From positions 12,632,001 to 12,696,000 of the forward strand of contig JAPFBL010000084.1 in the NCBI GenBank assembly GCA_026182355.1: 64,000 nucleotides of DNA, read 5' to 3'. The notes beneath the pieces are model-generated. The model was not told the DNA's origin and did not search any database. It was given only the letters and a program-made list of their open reading frames with translations. This document shows, one piece after another, positions 48,495-58,507 of the stretch. Made by a program: the position numbers and the translations under genes. The stretch's first letter is position 1; the number at the start of each line of letters is the position of its first letter. The DNA comes from Hermatobates lingyangjiaoensis. Taxonomy: Eukaryota > Arthropoda > Insecta > Hemiptera > Hermatobatidae.

Positions 48495-49530
48495 TAAATT
48501 TGCTTCTTAGATATAGAAAAAGCTCATGACAGACCCTTCCAATTTATTTATCACCTCTAAAAATGTATGAATTAATTCAGAAATTATAGAATGGGCTATA
48601 ATAATCTAAAAATAGAATAATTAGTGTAGGTATTGGATCAACCACAGCAAAATTGTGAATTTAAAAACCGTACTCATCCTGTTGTGACTGATTGTAAATG
48701 ACTTCCTGGATACTCTAAATAATGAAGGTTATGATACGCAAGGATATATTGATGACCTTGTTATTAGAAGAAGATGAATTTCATTAAAAATATGAAACTT
48801 TATGTGGACATACTCTTGGAGTCTCTTTAAATAAAAGATTATACTAGAAAAGTAATATACCAGATATATTCGCTAAGAGTACAAGAACAATGTTATACTG
48901 CTAAAAATTCTTTTCTAGCACACAAATTGGTTTTCTACACAGTTTTTTATTTGAGCCTGGACATCAAATTTTCACTTTGGTTCAATAAAGTTATTATTAT
49001 TGGTGTGGTAGGCTCAATGGTATATGCATCGGTCGTGGTATACAATAACAAGCATGTCTACGGATAACTGGAGCAATGGTCATCTTTCCAAGATGGAAAA
49101 ATTAATGAACATCATCTACTAAGATATTTTCATAAAAAATTTTTAATTTGCTTTGTATTGAGGTTGGTACAATATAAAAATGCCAATTTAAGAGGAAAAA
49201 TTAACAATTTAATATAACGAAACTTTAATAATTTGACCTATACATATGTTGCTCGTATTGGCAGATACAATGCTTAACATAAAAATTTTAAAGAACGCTT
49301 CAAAGCAATTTTAAATAATCACCTTGGGTTGGTAATTCCATGATTTTAATAAAGGTGCTCCAATTTGATATACCGATGGGTCAAAATATAATAACGAAAC
49401 CTCTTTATTATTTTTTGACCATTATTATAACTTTGCTTTCTCTACCACAAACTAAGTATAATAGAAAAAAAATGGAATTGCCGATTGGTAGGATATTTTA
49501 TAGTAGATTTACATTGACACACCAATAATT
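48495..49530 (+). pseudogene. LINE reverse transcriptase and RNase H remnant (I/Jockey superfamily)
   Basis: Decayed pol of a second non-LTR element on the plus strand. LDIEKAHD near 48506 matches the A box (LDIxxAFD). DTLNNEGYDTQGYIDDLVI follows, with the catalytic box YIDD at 48745-48756, where YADD is usual in this group. VVGSMVYAS near 49005 matches the (V)xYGAxVW region of the thumb. YTDGSK at 49369-49386 is the first catalytic motif of an RNase H domain. The last open stretch runs to about 49528. RT plus RNase H in this order fits the I/Jockey superfamily. Stops and frame changes throughout show that it is inactive. It differs from the RT at 10.6-11.7 kb in the catalytic box and in having RNase H. 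Confidence 0.85.
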
Positions 49531-51242
49531 AGTGTTTCCTCCACTGGCGTCATAAACAGCTTAAAGACAACAAGGGTGAAAAGATGAAAGTAGCTCAAAA
49601 TGTTCACGCTGAATTCAATTCCTCGAATCTCAGCTTTCATGTGCTCCTACTGTTGGGACTAAATCTGGTTGTAAAAGGTTCAGACAGCATCCATGCTAAA
49701 ACCTAGTTCTTCAAGATTTCCAGAGAAATTAATATTGGTATAATTACAGGGTTATTGAATATTATCAAATAATTTCATGTTAGTTTCCTTCAGAAGGTTC
49801 TGGGTTTAAAACTCTTTTATAACTGATACAGAGTTTTAATGAAGTTGACATAACAACACTGTCTAAACTCTAGCAACTCAGTTTAGCCTTTCAAGAAGTA
49901 AGCAGTAAAGCAAAGCTGTGCTTCGAGAAAACAAATTCAATACAGAGCTTTTTGAATAATTTTTACCTTCCTACTTTGCTTGTTTTCAAGCAGTTTGTTC
50001 GTGCCCAATGGAGACAGACTGAATAGTTAGTTCGTGAGTGTAAATTAACAATAAACTCTACAGCATCTAGGTAATTACAGTTTTGTTATCATGCATAGTT
50101 CACTTTAGATAAGGTTACATTATTTGCTACACAATTTATTAAGAAATTTAATTTATATATAAGAACTTTAATGTTCGCTAATTTTTATTAAACTCTTTAT
50201 CTTTAGTTGTTTGATAGTGACAAATACTAATGACTCACAAAACCTTATATGTGTTTATTTACTGACAAATTAACAGACATGGGTGTACTGCCAATCAATA
50301 TTTTCAATGACAGTCTTTCAATGATGACTACAAGAAGATATGTTTAATTTGTTTAGTTAAATCACAGTGTTTATTGATTGTTTCTAAAGAGGAGTCAGGG
50401 GGTGTTTGACACTTGATAGGTCGTGAAGGGCTGGCGGGAGTCGACATCCACGCACCCAACCAGTCACGCCTTACCTTATCACTCAACCAACCCTTTACAA
50501 TATTTAAACATCTTCAATAATAATTCATCGAATTGATCACTTTTTTATAATCGTCTTAAGAATGTATAAGTTTTGTTTTACTTCATTGCTATCAACATAT
50601 CATTAATAAATTTTCATCATTTATTCAGAACTGAGACTTAATATCTTAAAACGAAGGTTTTTACACAATATTTAAAAACAAAAAATAAAACTTGAAATAT
50701 TAAATAATCTTTGTATCAGAAGACCTAAAAATATATTATGTATAGGTGTTCATATGGAAGTATCAAATTTAGTATTAATCATATTTGAAGGAGTTTCACA
50801 ATAAATCAATTAGTCCAGTTAAAAGTAATCACTGCTAAACCATAACAGTTTAATTTTTTTCTGATCATTTAGACACAATTTTTTCTCTTAGTTATTAAAA
50901 TTACACAATTATTTCCAAAATGGCAATAAACAATGATTTAAATTAATTAATATTTATAATTATGAAGAAGTGTGGTAAACATGTTTGGATATAGGCAGGA
51001 GTGGAATGTGATTTACTAGTAATCAAGATGTATTAGGAAATACTAAGCATGCTTAATAACTTAAGAATTCCCTTCTGAAGTGGGATCCCTCCGTATTACA
51101 ATGAGAATTCGAATTACATTTTGTTTCTGCATATTATTCCAATAAATAAATATTTATTTATACAAATGGTGCAACGAAGGATTGATCATAAAGTGACACT
51201 GATACAGTGGTGTGATTGCAATACCGCACAGTAATGTCAGAA

Positions 51243-51261
51243 GGGGGGGGGGGGGGGGGGG
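51243..51261. repeat. G homopolymer, 19 bases
   Basis: Nineteen consecutive G residues in otherwise AT-rich DNA, followed by a hairpin at 51291-51302 and 51322-51333 (ATTATCCTTAAT with ATTAAGGATAAT). The run could fold into a G-quadruplex, or its length could be a sequencing artefact. Confidence 0.9.
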
Positions 51262-51703
51262 TTGTTCAAACTTCCCAATATTTTGTTCAAATTATCCTTA
51301 ATCAAAATTTGATAAACATTTATTAAGGATAATCAGCAGGTTTTTTTTCACATTTTGTGCTAGATCATTTACCCCATTAGTTAAAAAATGAAATTACAAA
51401 TCCTTCTTCTAGGAGAATTACAGACAGCCACTACCTATAAATAATTTATCACTTTTATCAATGAAGTAAACATTGATAAAAGAACTGAAAAAATACCACA
51501 ACACATAGCCTTTTTTATAATAAAATTACAATAACAGTATAACGATTAAGTACCGAAAAACTGCATCTTTCAATACGTTAATAAGACAATAATATATTTC
51601 ATATTGGGAAATTTCAAAAATTATGCATCCACACAAAAAGAGTTAAATATGAAAACTATACTTTATATAAAGTGTTTGATAAATATATATATCAATGAGT
51701 TTT

Positions 51704-51970
51704 AAGAACATCAGACTGGATTGTTTGAAATTGAATACAATATATGAATGTTGAATTGAACTATTGATGTTTTTAACAAGGGAATTAGTATGAAAACTGA
51801 CTTAATCCTGAACCTTAATAAAACATGATAACATATTGAAACTCATTGTTTTATAACGGTTCAGGATTATTTAAGTCATTTTTCATACTAATTCACTTGT
51901 TAAAAACCTAAAAAGTGCAATTTAACATTCATATACTGTATTCAATTTCAAATAATCACTCTGATGTACT
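51704..51970. repeat. Palindrome of about 267 bp
   Basis: Left arm 51704-51815 and right arm 51859-51970: AACATCAGACTGGATTGTTT pairs with AAATAATCACTCTGATGTAC, and CTTAATCCTGAACC with GGTTCAGGATTATTTAAG. The loop is about 43 bases. A long (TA)n tract follows at 51991-52042. No relation to families A-D was seen. Confidence 0.8.
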
Positions 51971-51987
51971 TAATCAATCTGATCACA

Positions 51988-51990
<3 letters not shown>

Positions 51991-52042
<52 letters not shown>
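51991..52042. repeat. (TA)n microsatellite, about 52 bp
   Basis: An uninterrupted TA tract between the 267-bp palindrome and the Penelope-like C-terminal fragment. Confidence 0.95.
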
Positions 52043-52047
<5 letters not shown>

Positions 52048-52129
52048 AGTAGCTCTCTGATGAGATGTTTAGAAGGCCTCAGAGCTTATTTCTCTTCATT
52101 TTGATTCTTCCCTACGGCATTTTGTCTCA

Positions 52130-52442
52130 TATACATATCTTAGGTGTTGGTGGTCTGAATACTGGGCGGTGACTGGCTGTTGACTTGGCGAGTAGCTGGT
52201 GGTTGGTCACCTAGTAGCTGCAGTGTGCGTGAAACCCCGGTGTGTTGACGATTAAGTAATGGGTTATGTTTCATGACTTTCATGGCTTCATATATCTGTA
52301 GTCTGGCTAGATCATTAATTTGCTTTAAAATGATGGTGTTTTGTACAAGGTCCTGGCGGGTGAGTTTTCTTCCATGTTCCTGGGAGGTGTGTCTAGCGAT
52401 GGCTCCTGCTTGTAAGTGCATGGTCAGTCGTCGACCATTTAA
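52130..52442 (-). pseudogene. Penelope-like element C-terminal fragment
   Basis: The minus strand from about 52421 encodes AIARHTSQEHGRKLTRQD, then a segment with ARLQIYEAMKVMKHNPLLNR, the typical end of PLE GIY-YIG domains (L-x-I-x-EAL-x-I-x-K-x-x-P-x-LN). A Gln/Pro-rich tail ends at about 52140. The open stretch is 93 codons without a stop, the best preserved PLE piece here. The fragment begins abruptly at a (TA)n tract (52447-52471) and lacks the RT and the Cys-containing start of the nuclease domain. Just beyond the tract, on the opposite strand, is a hammerhead-like motif, in keeping with a PLE terminus. Confidence 0.75.
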
Positions 52443-52482
52443 ATATAAATATATATATATATATATATATATTTTTAGACGT

Positions 52483-52524
52483 AAACCTGAAGAACTCTAA
52501 GAGTTTGAAACGCGTTGTTAGTTT
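52483..52524 (+). ncRNA. Hammerhead-ribozyme-like motif at a PLE terminus
   Basis: The sequence reads AAAC (52483-52486), CTGAAGA (52487-52493), the stem-loop ACTC-TAA-GAGT (52494-52504), TT, GAAAC (52507-52511), then GCGTTGTTA and GTTT (52521-52524). This matches the order of a type I hammerhead: stem I strand, CUGANGA, stem II, GAAA, a very short stem III, a UH cleavage position (UUA), and the closing strand of stem I (AAAC with GUUU, 4 bp). Two extra U residues before GAAA depart from the consensus, and stem III is barely formed, as in PLE-type hammerheads that act as dimers. Catalysis is not shown; the copy could be a decayed relic. Confidence 0.45.
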
Positions 52525-54320
52525 TCACATTAAACTATTTTTTTCTGTGGAGACGTAATTTTAGAAATCTTTCAATATAAGTAAGTACTACACTATAACA
52601 GATTACACATGTAAGGAACAATGATATTTCTTAATCGTTTTAACAATAAGACATACAATAATTCAATATTTAAATATTGTATATACAACATTCTTTGTAA
52701 AACTATTTTAATATTTCTTTTTTACTAACGGATTCGTTTTCATGTTACATTCCCTTCACTTAAATTTTACCTACAACTCCTAGACACTAATTTGGTTTTT
52801 AATCACCATGAAATTATAAGGTTATACGCTGATTACTTAAAGTAAATTTAAAAGTCATTATTTAATTCTACCGAATTTAGAAGTATTAACTGATACTAAT
52901 TATCACTAATTTTACAATACTTAACAGCAAAATAACTTCATCTATCTTGTGAAAATATGTTTTCAAAAATATTCTATAAACCTGAATAAATTATAAAGAA
53001 AATATGGGTAAATCTATACTCAATATAACTATAAGATTAATTATTATCAAACACAAGGATAAAAAATATAAGTTATTTATTTAATCCTAATATGGATAGA
53101 ATAAGTTTTTCAAGCTGTAAAAATCATTGAATAGTTTTGACTCTTAAAATACTTTTTCAAGCATTCTTGTAATAAGAGTCCTCTCTTTTATTATCTAAAT
53201 TATTTCCTTCAGTTGTAATTTAACTCTTTCTTTTTTGCTGACTACATTAATTAAAATAGCAATTTTGAACTTACTTTAATAATCCTTTATTTTAATAAAT
53301 TTAATTGCCTAATTATTCCGGTAGCTCTAAACAATGTCTTACTATTTATAATTAATTAATTTTTCCCTATGCTATAAATCAGATTAGTGATGGACAAGTA
53401 GTTGTTTTTAAAATTACTAAATGTTATTTAATACTTTGAACTAAAGGAAAATAAAACTCAACTGATGACACCTCTGCTAATACCTTTGTTTTGGACACCT
53501 TGTTAGATTCATCCGAATGTTTGACACAAATAACAGTTAAACTCCTGTAATAAAGAACTTTTTAATTTGTCTTTTCTTCCTTGTTAATGTAACTTAGCAT
53601 CAATTTTATTAATATTAACGATTTTTTACGTGATACAAGTTGTAAATAATTTATCTCTAATTATAATATTAATTCGTTTTATGATAATATATTACCCCAC
53701 AAGATGTAACTGTCGTCATGAGGTACCACAACTAAGTACACCATACACACCGATTAGTATAGTGCACTGTAGAATTACACTGAACACAAAGGCAAAGGTA
53801 GTACCTAGTCTAGGGCTTCCTTCTTCAGTCCCTATACTTCTTCGGACCCAGTACTGAGGCTATTAGAGAGCTGTCCTCTCATAGTACTCTGGAGCATTGT
53901 GCCGATGACCAACTCTCTTGTACGTACTGACGTAGAAACTGGACAGACCAAAACTGAGACTGAGGGCCAGGGTTCGGTGACATGTTGTAGCGCTCATGAT
54001 GATGGAAAATACTGTTTAAAGTGTAAGCCTGGATCCCTCTCCCACGCAAACCACTATTCAAGAATTCCATTATCATCCAAAAAGTTGAAACGTTGAAATT
54101 TTGTTTATATGTGTCTAATGCATATTTAAAAAACTATGTATACTCATCAAATACAAAACATAGGACGTAGTATTTAATATAAAATGAGTACCATTATAAT
54201 TTATTTTAAAAGTAACAAGACGAGTAGTAAAACTCTGCACGTTTTAGTATGAATTCATGTTTACAGAAAAAAAGGGGGATGAAGGAGTGCGTGCAGTGCG
54301 TGATGAGTGATTGACATTAC

Positions 54321-54488
54321 CTTGGTCCTCCGAGTCGTGATCCTGACCAGGCTTGGACGAATCGGAGGGAGGGTGAACTCCTCCTGTCACGCTATTGTTG
54401 TTGCTCTCCGCAGCGACCAGGTGTTGATGTTTAACAACTCCTGACGACGATGTGTCTTCTTCATCTTCTTCCTCCGACCCGGATTCTC
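54321..54488 (-). CDS. Lim1: Lim1 (LIM-homeobox) exon, acidic linker between LIM domains and homeodomain
   Basis: An internal exon of a LIM-homeobox transcription factor, read on the minus strand. It is 168 nt long, bounded by an acceptor ending TGTGTTGTAG and a donor starting GTAATG. It begins with the last two bases of a split codon and ends with the first base of a Gly codon. The encoded peptide opens ESGSEEEDEEDTSSSG, continues with Asn/Ser-rich sequence and ends GQDHDSEDQ. In Lim1/Lhx1/5 proteins an acidic, low-complexity, poorly conserved linker of this kind joins the second LIM domain to the homeodomain. On its own the peptide would not identify the gene. The call rests on the splice signals, the same strand, and the exact phase match to the homeodomain exon about 27 kb downstream (terminal G plus GT gives Gly). 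The upstream exon is not in the window. Confidence 0.85.
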
Positions 54489-56756
54489 CTACAACACAAG
54501 TATGTGTTTATTTGACTTGATTCAGTCTTAACAACCAGTGGTATTCCAGTAGATAAAATGTAATATGTACATAAAATATATATAAATAATGCATAATAGC
54601 TTATATACGAGAGGCAGTGTCCTCTGACATTAAGTAAATGAACAATGTTTAGCAATGTCTTCCATGGGCTTCACAAATAATCAAAGATTGCGAGAATATT
54701 TATATTGTTTTTATTAAGTGTGTGTAAATGTGCTTATTATTTCTAACACTGATTGACTTTTACAAACCTTTTTAGGTTAAATTTTTTTGTAAAAAAAATT
54801 ACAATTTTTTTTACAATACAATTTTATAAATGTATCTTATAGGACATACAGAATACACAACAGTTTTATATTTGATAGTTGATTGTTGTTTGCTAAAAAT
54901 GTTGATTTATTGTCTAAAGTCTGTAAGACCAACTAGTTTCATCAGTTCTATTTGTAAATGGGAAACTCAATTAAGTCTCCCTATTATATATGGTATACTA
55001 GATATATAACGAGAGTATGGTGATAGCTTGAGGTATATTGCCACATTCATTAAGCTAAGGTCATATAGCTAGCTTCATCATGAATCAAGTTTGACAATAC
55101 TCTTCTCTCTATTTTTATGTATTGTCTATCTCTTTAAAAACCAGAGTTATTAAGTGTTCTAGAATATAATTCATGCAAATTTCCAATGCATTAAAACAAT
55201 TTATAACTTTTCAGTAGACAAATGTATTATTATATAGGCAAGCTATAAATATATATTGAATATATTATAAATATCAATGGCAGAAATTGCAAAAAAAATA
55301 AGATGATGTAAGCATAATCGAGGTACAGATGTATACGAGTTGTCTTTAATACCTTCCTGAATTGGTGTTCACAAAATAATTTTATATTGAGACAGTATAA
55401 TAATTATGCTACTGTCCTTAGTTTTTACAAACCCTGGAATCCCATACCCGAAAATTTAATGAACTTCATCTATGAAAGGCGTCTTCTTTTCAAAGTAGTT
55501 GAGGTACAAGAACTTAGTAGCAGAGTTTCTTCCTCTATCGTTTGATGCTCATTTCAAAATGTTAATGATCTAATCATGTCTAGGTAAAGAAATTATTTAT
55601 CAATAAAAATGTATTAATAACGGCGGAATGTAAGTAATCTGGAGTTGAGTTGTATACATTATAAGAAAACATTTCTTGAAGGCATCGAATATATGTCATT
55701 AGTAACAAGATAACACTTTAAAGCTATACTTTAATTGGATTTGGTCACCAGAGAAAAAATGAAACTAGAAACAAAATAACATTCAAGTGGACGAGAAAGT
55801 CGAACTGGTGTTCTAAAGATTTATATATAGACTGGAAGGTGAAGGAGTACCGATCATCGGAGTTAGTTAACAGTGGAAATATTTTCAAACATGTTTTTGG
55901 AACATTTTTTTTTATTTCAAAAGTCACATTTACTTCATTTTCCTTTTACCGTATAACTGGAGAGTAAAATTAGATCCAATAGTGAAAGCCGATATTTTCT
56001 ACTTCCATCAACTATATTTCTGCAAACGAAAGTATTTATTTGGGGCGTTGCTGTTCGAAATAAAAAGCCATTATTTAACTCTCCAGGGTGGATACTAATA
56101 ATTAAACTGAAATTTTGTTTTGTTTAAAATACTGGTATAAGGTTTTTGTCATTTCTGAATTGAAGAGTTTGTAAGTAAAAGTTCAAGTGAATCGGAGTTT
56201 ATTAAAAATCAGGAATTAAATTAAAATGTTATAATTCAAATTGATAGACGGAAGTTAAAATATGAATTTACTGCTATACATTTGAATTTAAAAAAAGAAT
56301 CTTTTTTATAAGTTACTATTAATCCAGTAATGTGTCTCCTTAAAAAGAGAAATGGCTGTTAAATGATAAATAAGTCAAACTATCAATCATTTGAAAAGAA
56401 ATAACTTACAAGTTTTACTGTTTTCAATAGAATGAAATTTCAATGAACGAATCATCATCAATGCCTAAACGAAAAAAACAAATTAATATAAAACTTGCTT
56501 GATAAGAACACCGGAATCACTGACAATTAATGTCAACATGTAATCCAATGTCATAGTCCAATTTTAAACTTTTTATAATTTGAGGTTTTAAGAACATAGA
56601 TGACATTCCAGAAAAAAATTTTTAAAATAAAAATTGTAAAGAATAAAATTTGCAATCGAGTATGTGTTTTCAAATTTCTTGTAAAGTCATCCATCCAACA
56701 GAATGAGACTTTTCACATTCAATTGGGTGTGCTTTGTTCATTTCTGCAGTGTCAAC

Positions 56757-56783
56757 CAACACACACACGCACACACACACACT

Positions 56784-56817
<34 letters not shown>

Positions 56818-56884
56818 AATAAATATATATTTATATATATATATATATAAATAAATATATATATATATATATAATATATATAAA

Positions 56885-56922
<38 letters not shown>
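56757..56922. repeat. Compound (CA)n/(TA)n/(TATAAA) microsatellite
   Basis: CA-rich from 56757, then TA tracts broken by AAATAAATA and ATATAAAATAAATA units to 56922. Apparent Tyr/Ile-rich frames on the minus strand are products of the repeat. Confidence 0.95.
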
Positions 56923-56923
<1 letters not shown>

Positions 56924-57684
56924 CAGACATACGAACTCTTCATTTTCGCATTTATAGATTAAATTGAAAGGAGCTTAGTTGTGTTATCCTTGACTTTTCT
57001 TTTTATTAATTACCATATATCAGTGGTTAGTTTGTCATTGATATCTGTGTTCCGAGGATGCTGTATTTGTCTTTTTATAAAATACTTTTTTTTTCAATTG
57101 TAGTTTCAATATCTCTTATTGTTGGAAGAAGAATTATAAGATTGGTGTTTTCATTAATTTCTTCTTTGATTTTGTTTCTACCAACACTTTAGTAAGTAAA
57201 TTGAACATATTATCTAATTCAGCAAGATAAATATATAGTGAAAGAAAAACCAGAGACCAGTCTGATGAAAGGTTTGTAATCATTGTGACGTGTTGTAAAA
57301 GGTTATGAAAGGTCTATACTGTGTTGTGAAAGTTTCGTAACACTACAATTCTGAGATTGGCTTGGATGCTCGGCAACCCCAACACTAGTGTTTGCTATGA
57401 AATTCACAACCACGTATTCTTATAAGTATGAAATCTGAGATTTATATTCTTCAAAAAGTCATAATTATTTTGAGAAGAAATGTTTTTTTATGTCAGAGAA
57501 ACAAAATCTAAACGAATATTTTGATAATATTATAATTTTATCCTTTCAAGGAAACACATGCATAATATGAAAAGTATACGAATATGTTGTCAAATGTTAA
57601 TTAGTAATAGATGGATCCAAACACACTAATACGATAATTAAGCGTAATTAGAATCGTAAGTTGCATGTAATCTATTATACATGC

Positions 57685-57830
57685 ATTTATTATACATGTA
57701 TATTATATTATACATGTATTTATATGTATATATAAATATATATACATAAATATATATAAATATATATAAATACATAAATATATATAAATATATATACATG
57801 TATGTATATATATTATACATGTATTTCAGT
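57685..57830. repeat. ATACATGTAT/TATAAATATATA minisatellite
   Basis: Irregular array of TATACATGTA and ATATATAAATA units, containing repeated TTATACATGTAT palindromes at its two ends (about 57690-57720 and 57809-57825). Confidence 0.9.
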
Positions 57831-58478
57831 ACTTCTCTGAAATATTTTAATTTTATTCATTTAACACATTTAGTATAAACAACCAATGGCAGAACAAAAA
57901 AAAAATACTTTACAAGGGTGATAAATACAAACACCTATTATAATATATCACTTCTAAACGAACAAATACGTAAAAATTAAAAATAAAGTAAAAACACCCA
58001 AGTGGATTAAATTTCAAACAAGCTGAGCTTCTCTTTAAAATTGACATTAAACTATCAAGTAAAATTAGTGGATTTTACAGAATTAATAGTGTAAAAAATG
58101 TCAATATATTGGTTTTTTTTCATTAACAAATAAAGTATGATTCGAATGCAATAAATGTTGGTTGACCTAAAGTTCTTAGTTAAAACAAAATTATGAGAAT
58201 ATATATTGCAAAACTAGTAGCAATGTGTTGACAAAAGAATAATTCTTCTCTAATAAAAGTGTTCTTACACTTAAAGTATTTTCAAATTGAAAATGTCCTT
58301 TTGAAAATGATACAATGCCAGATTACACATTTCTTCTCAGTTAACAAAGATAATAGTAAATGAAGCACACAAATAGGTGTATATGTTTTAACAACTATTG
58401 TTTTTAAAAATTCTGTTCTCATATTGGCTAATATGTGCTCTATTAACTTCAAAATATGAGACATAATATATTCGTACT

Positions 58479-58507
58479 TTTAAGCACCATTTATTATGGT
58501 GCTTAAT
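58479..58507. repeat. Perfect hairpin, 11-bp arms
   Basis: TTAAGCACCAT, a short loop TTATT, then ATGGTGCTTAA. Nearby at 58686-58724 is a second hairpin with arms GTTGATGCTGCTTAAAC and GTTTAAACAGCATCAAC around a short loop. No promoter or T-run links them to a small RNA. Confidence 0.8.

Larger units (their letters stand above)
27189..54320 (-). other. Lim1 intron, about 27.1 kb, rich in decayed mobile elements
   Basis: The interval between the two Lim1 exons has a GT donor at its right end (54320-54319) and an AG acceptor at its left end (27190-27189), read on the minus strand. It holds the Helitron, LINE and Penelope remnants and many of the foldback elements listed separately. The stretches 27190-31400, 32750-35580, 40800-46860, 49530-51690 and 52530-53690 are mainly AT-rich, stop-dense sequence in which I see no coding exon. 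Short GC-richer islands inside it (about 29440-29545, 34430-34640, 37130-37760, 41280-41645, 50385-50500, 53690-54075) match no mobile-element protein I recognise and could be regulatory. Confidence 0.85.

Noticed and set aside
53879..54096. Overlapping frames on both strands just left of the linker exon (GC-richer)
   Set aside because: No LIM, homeodomain or transposon motif in either strand; the phase of the linker exon already joins perfectly to the homeobox exon, so no exon is needed here.
56670..56943. Overlapping Tyr/Ile-rich open frames of 63-86 codons
   Set aside because: They are translations of the (TA)n/(CA)n microsatellite; similar frames at 13608-13868, 16607-17107, 40058-40768 and 57638-57820 were rejected for the same reason.
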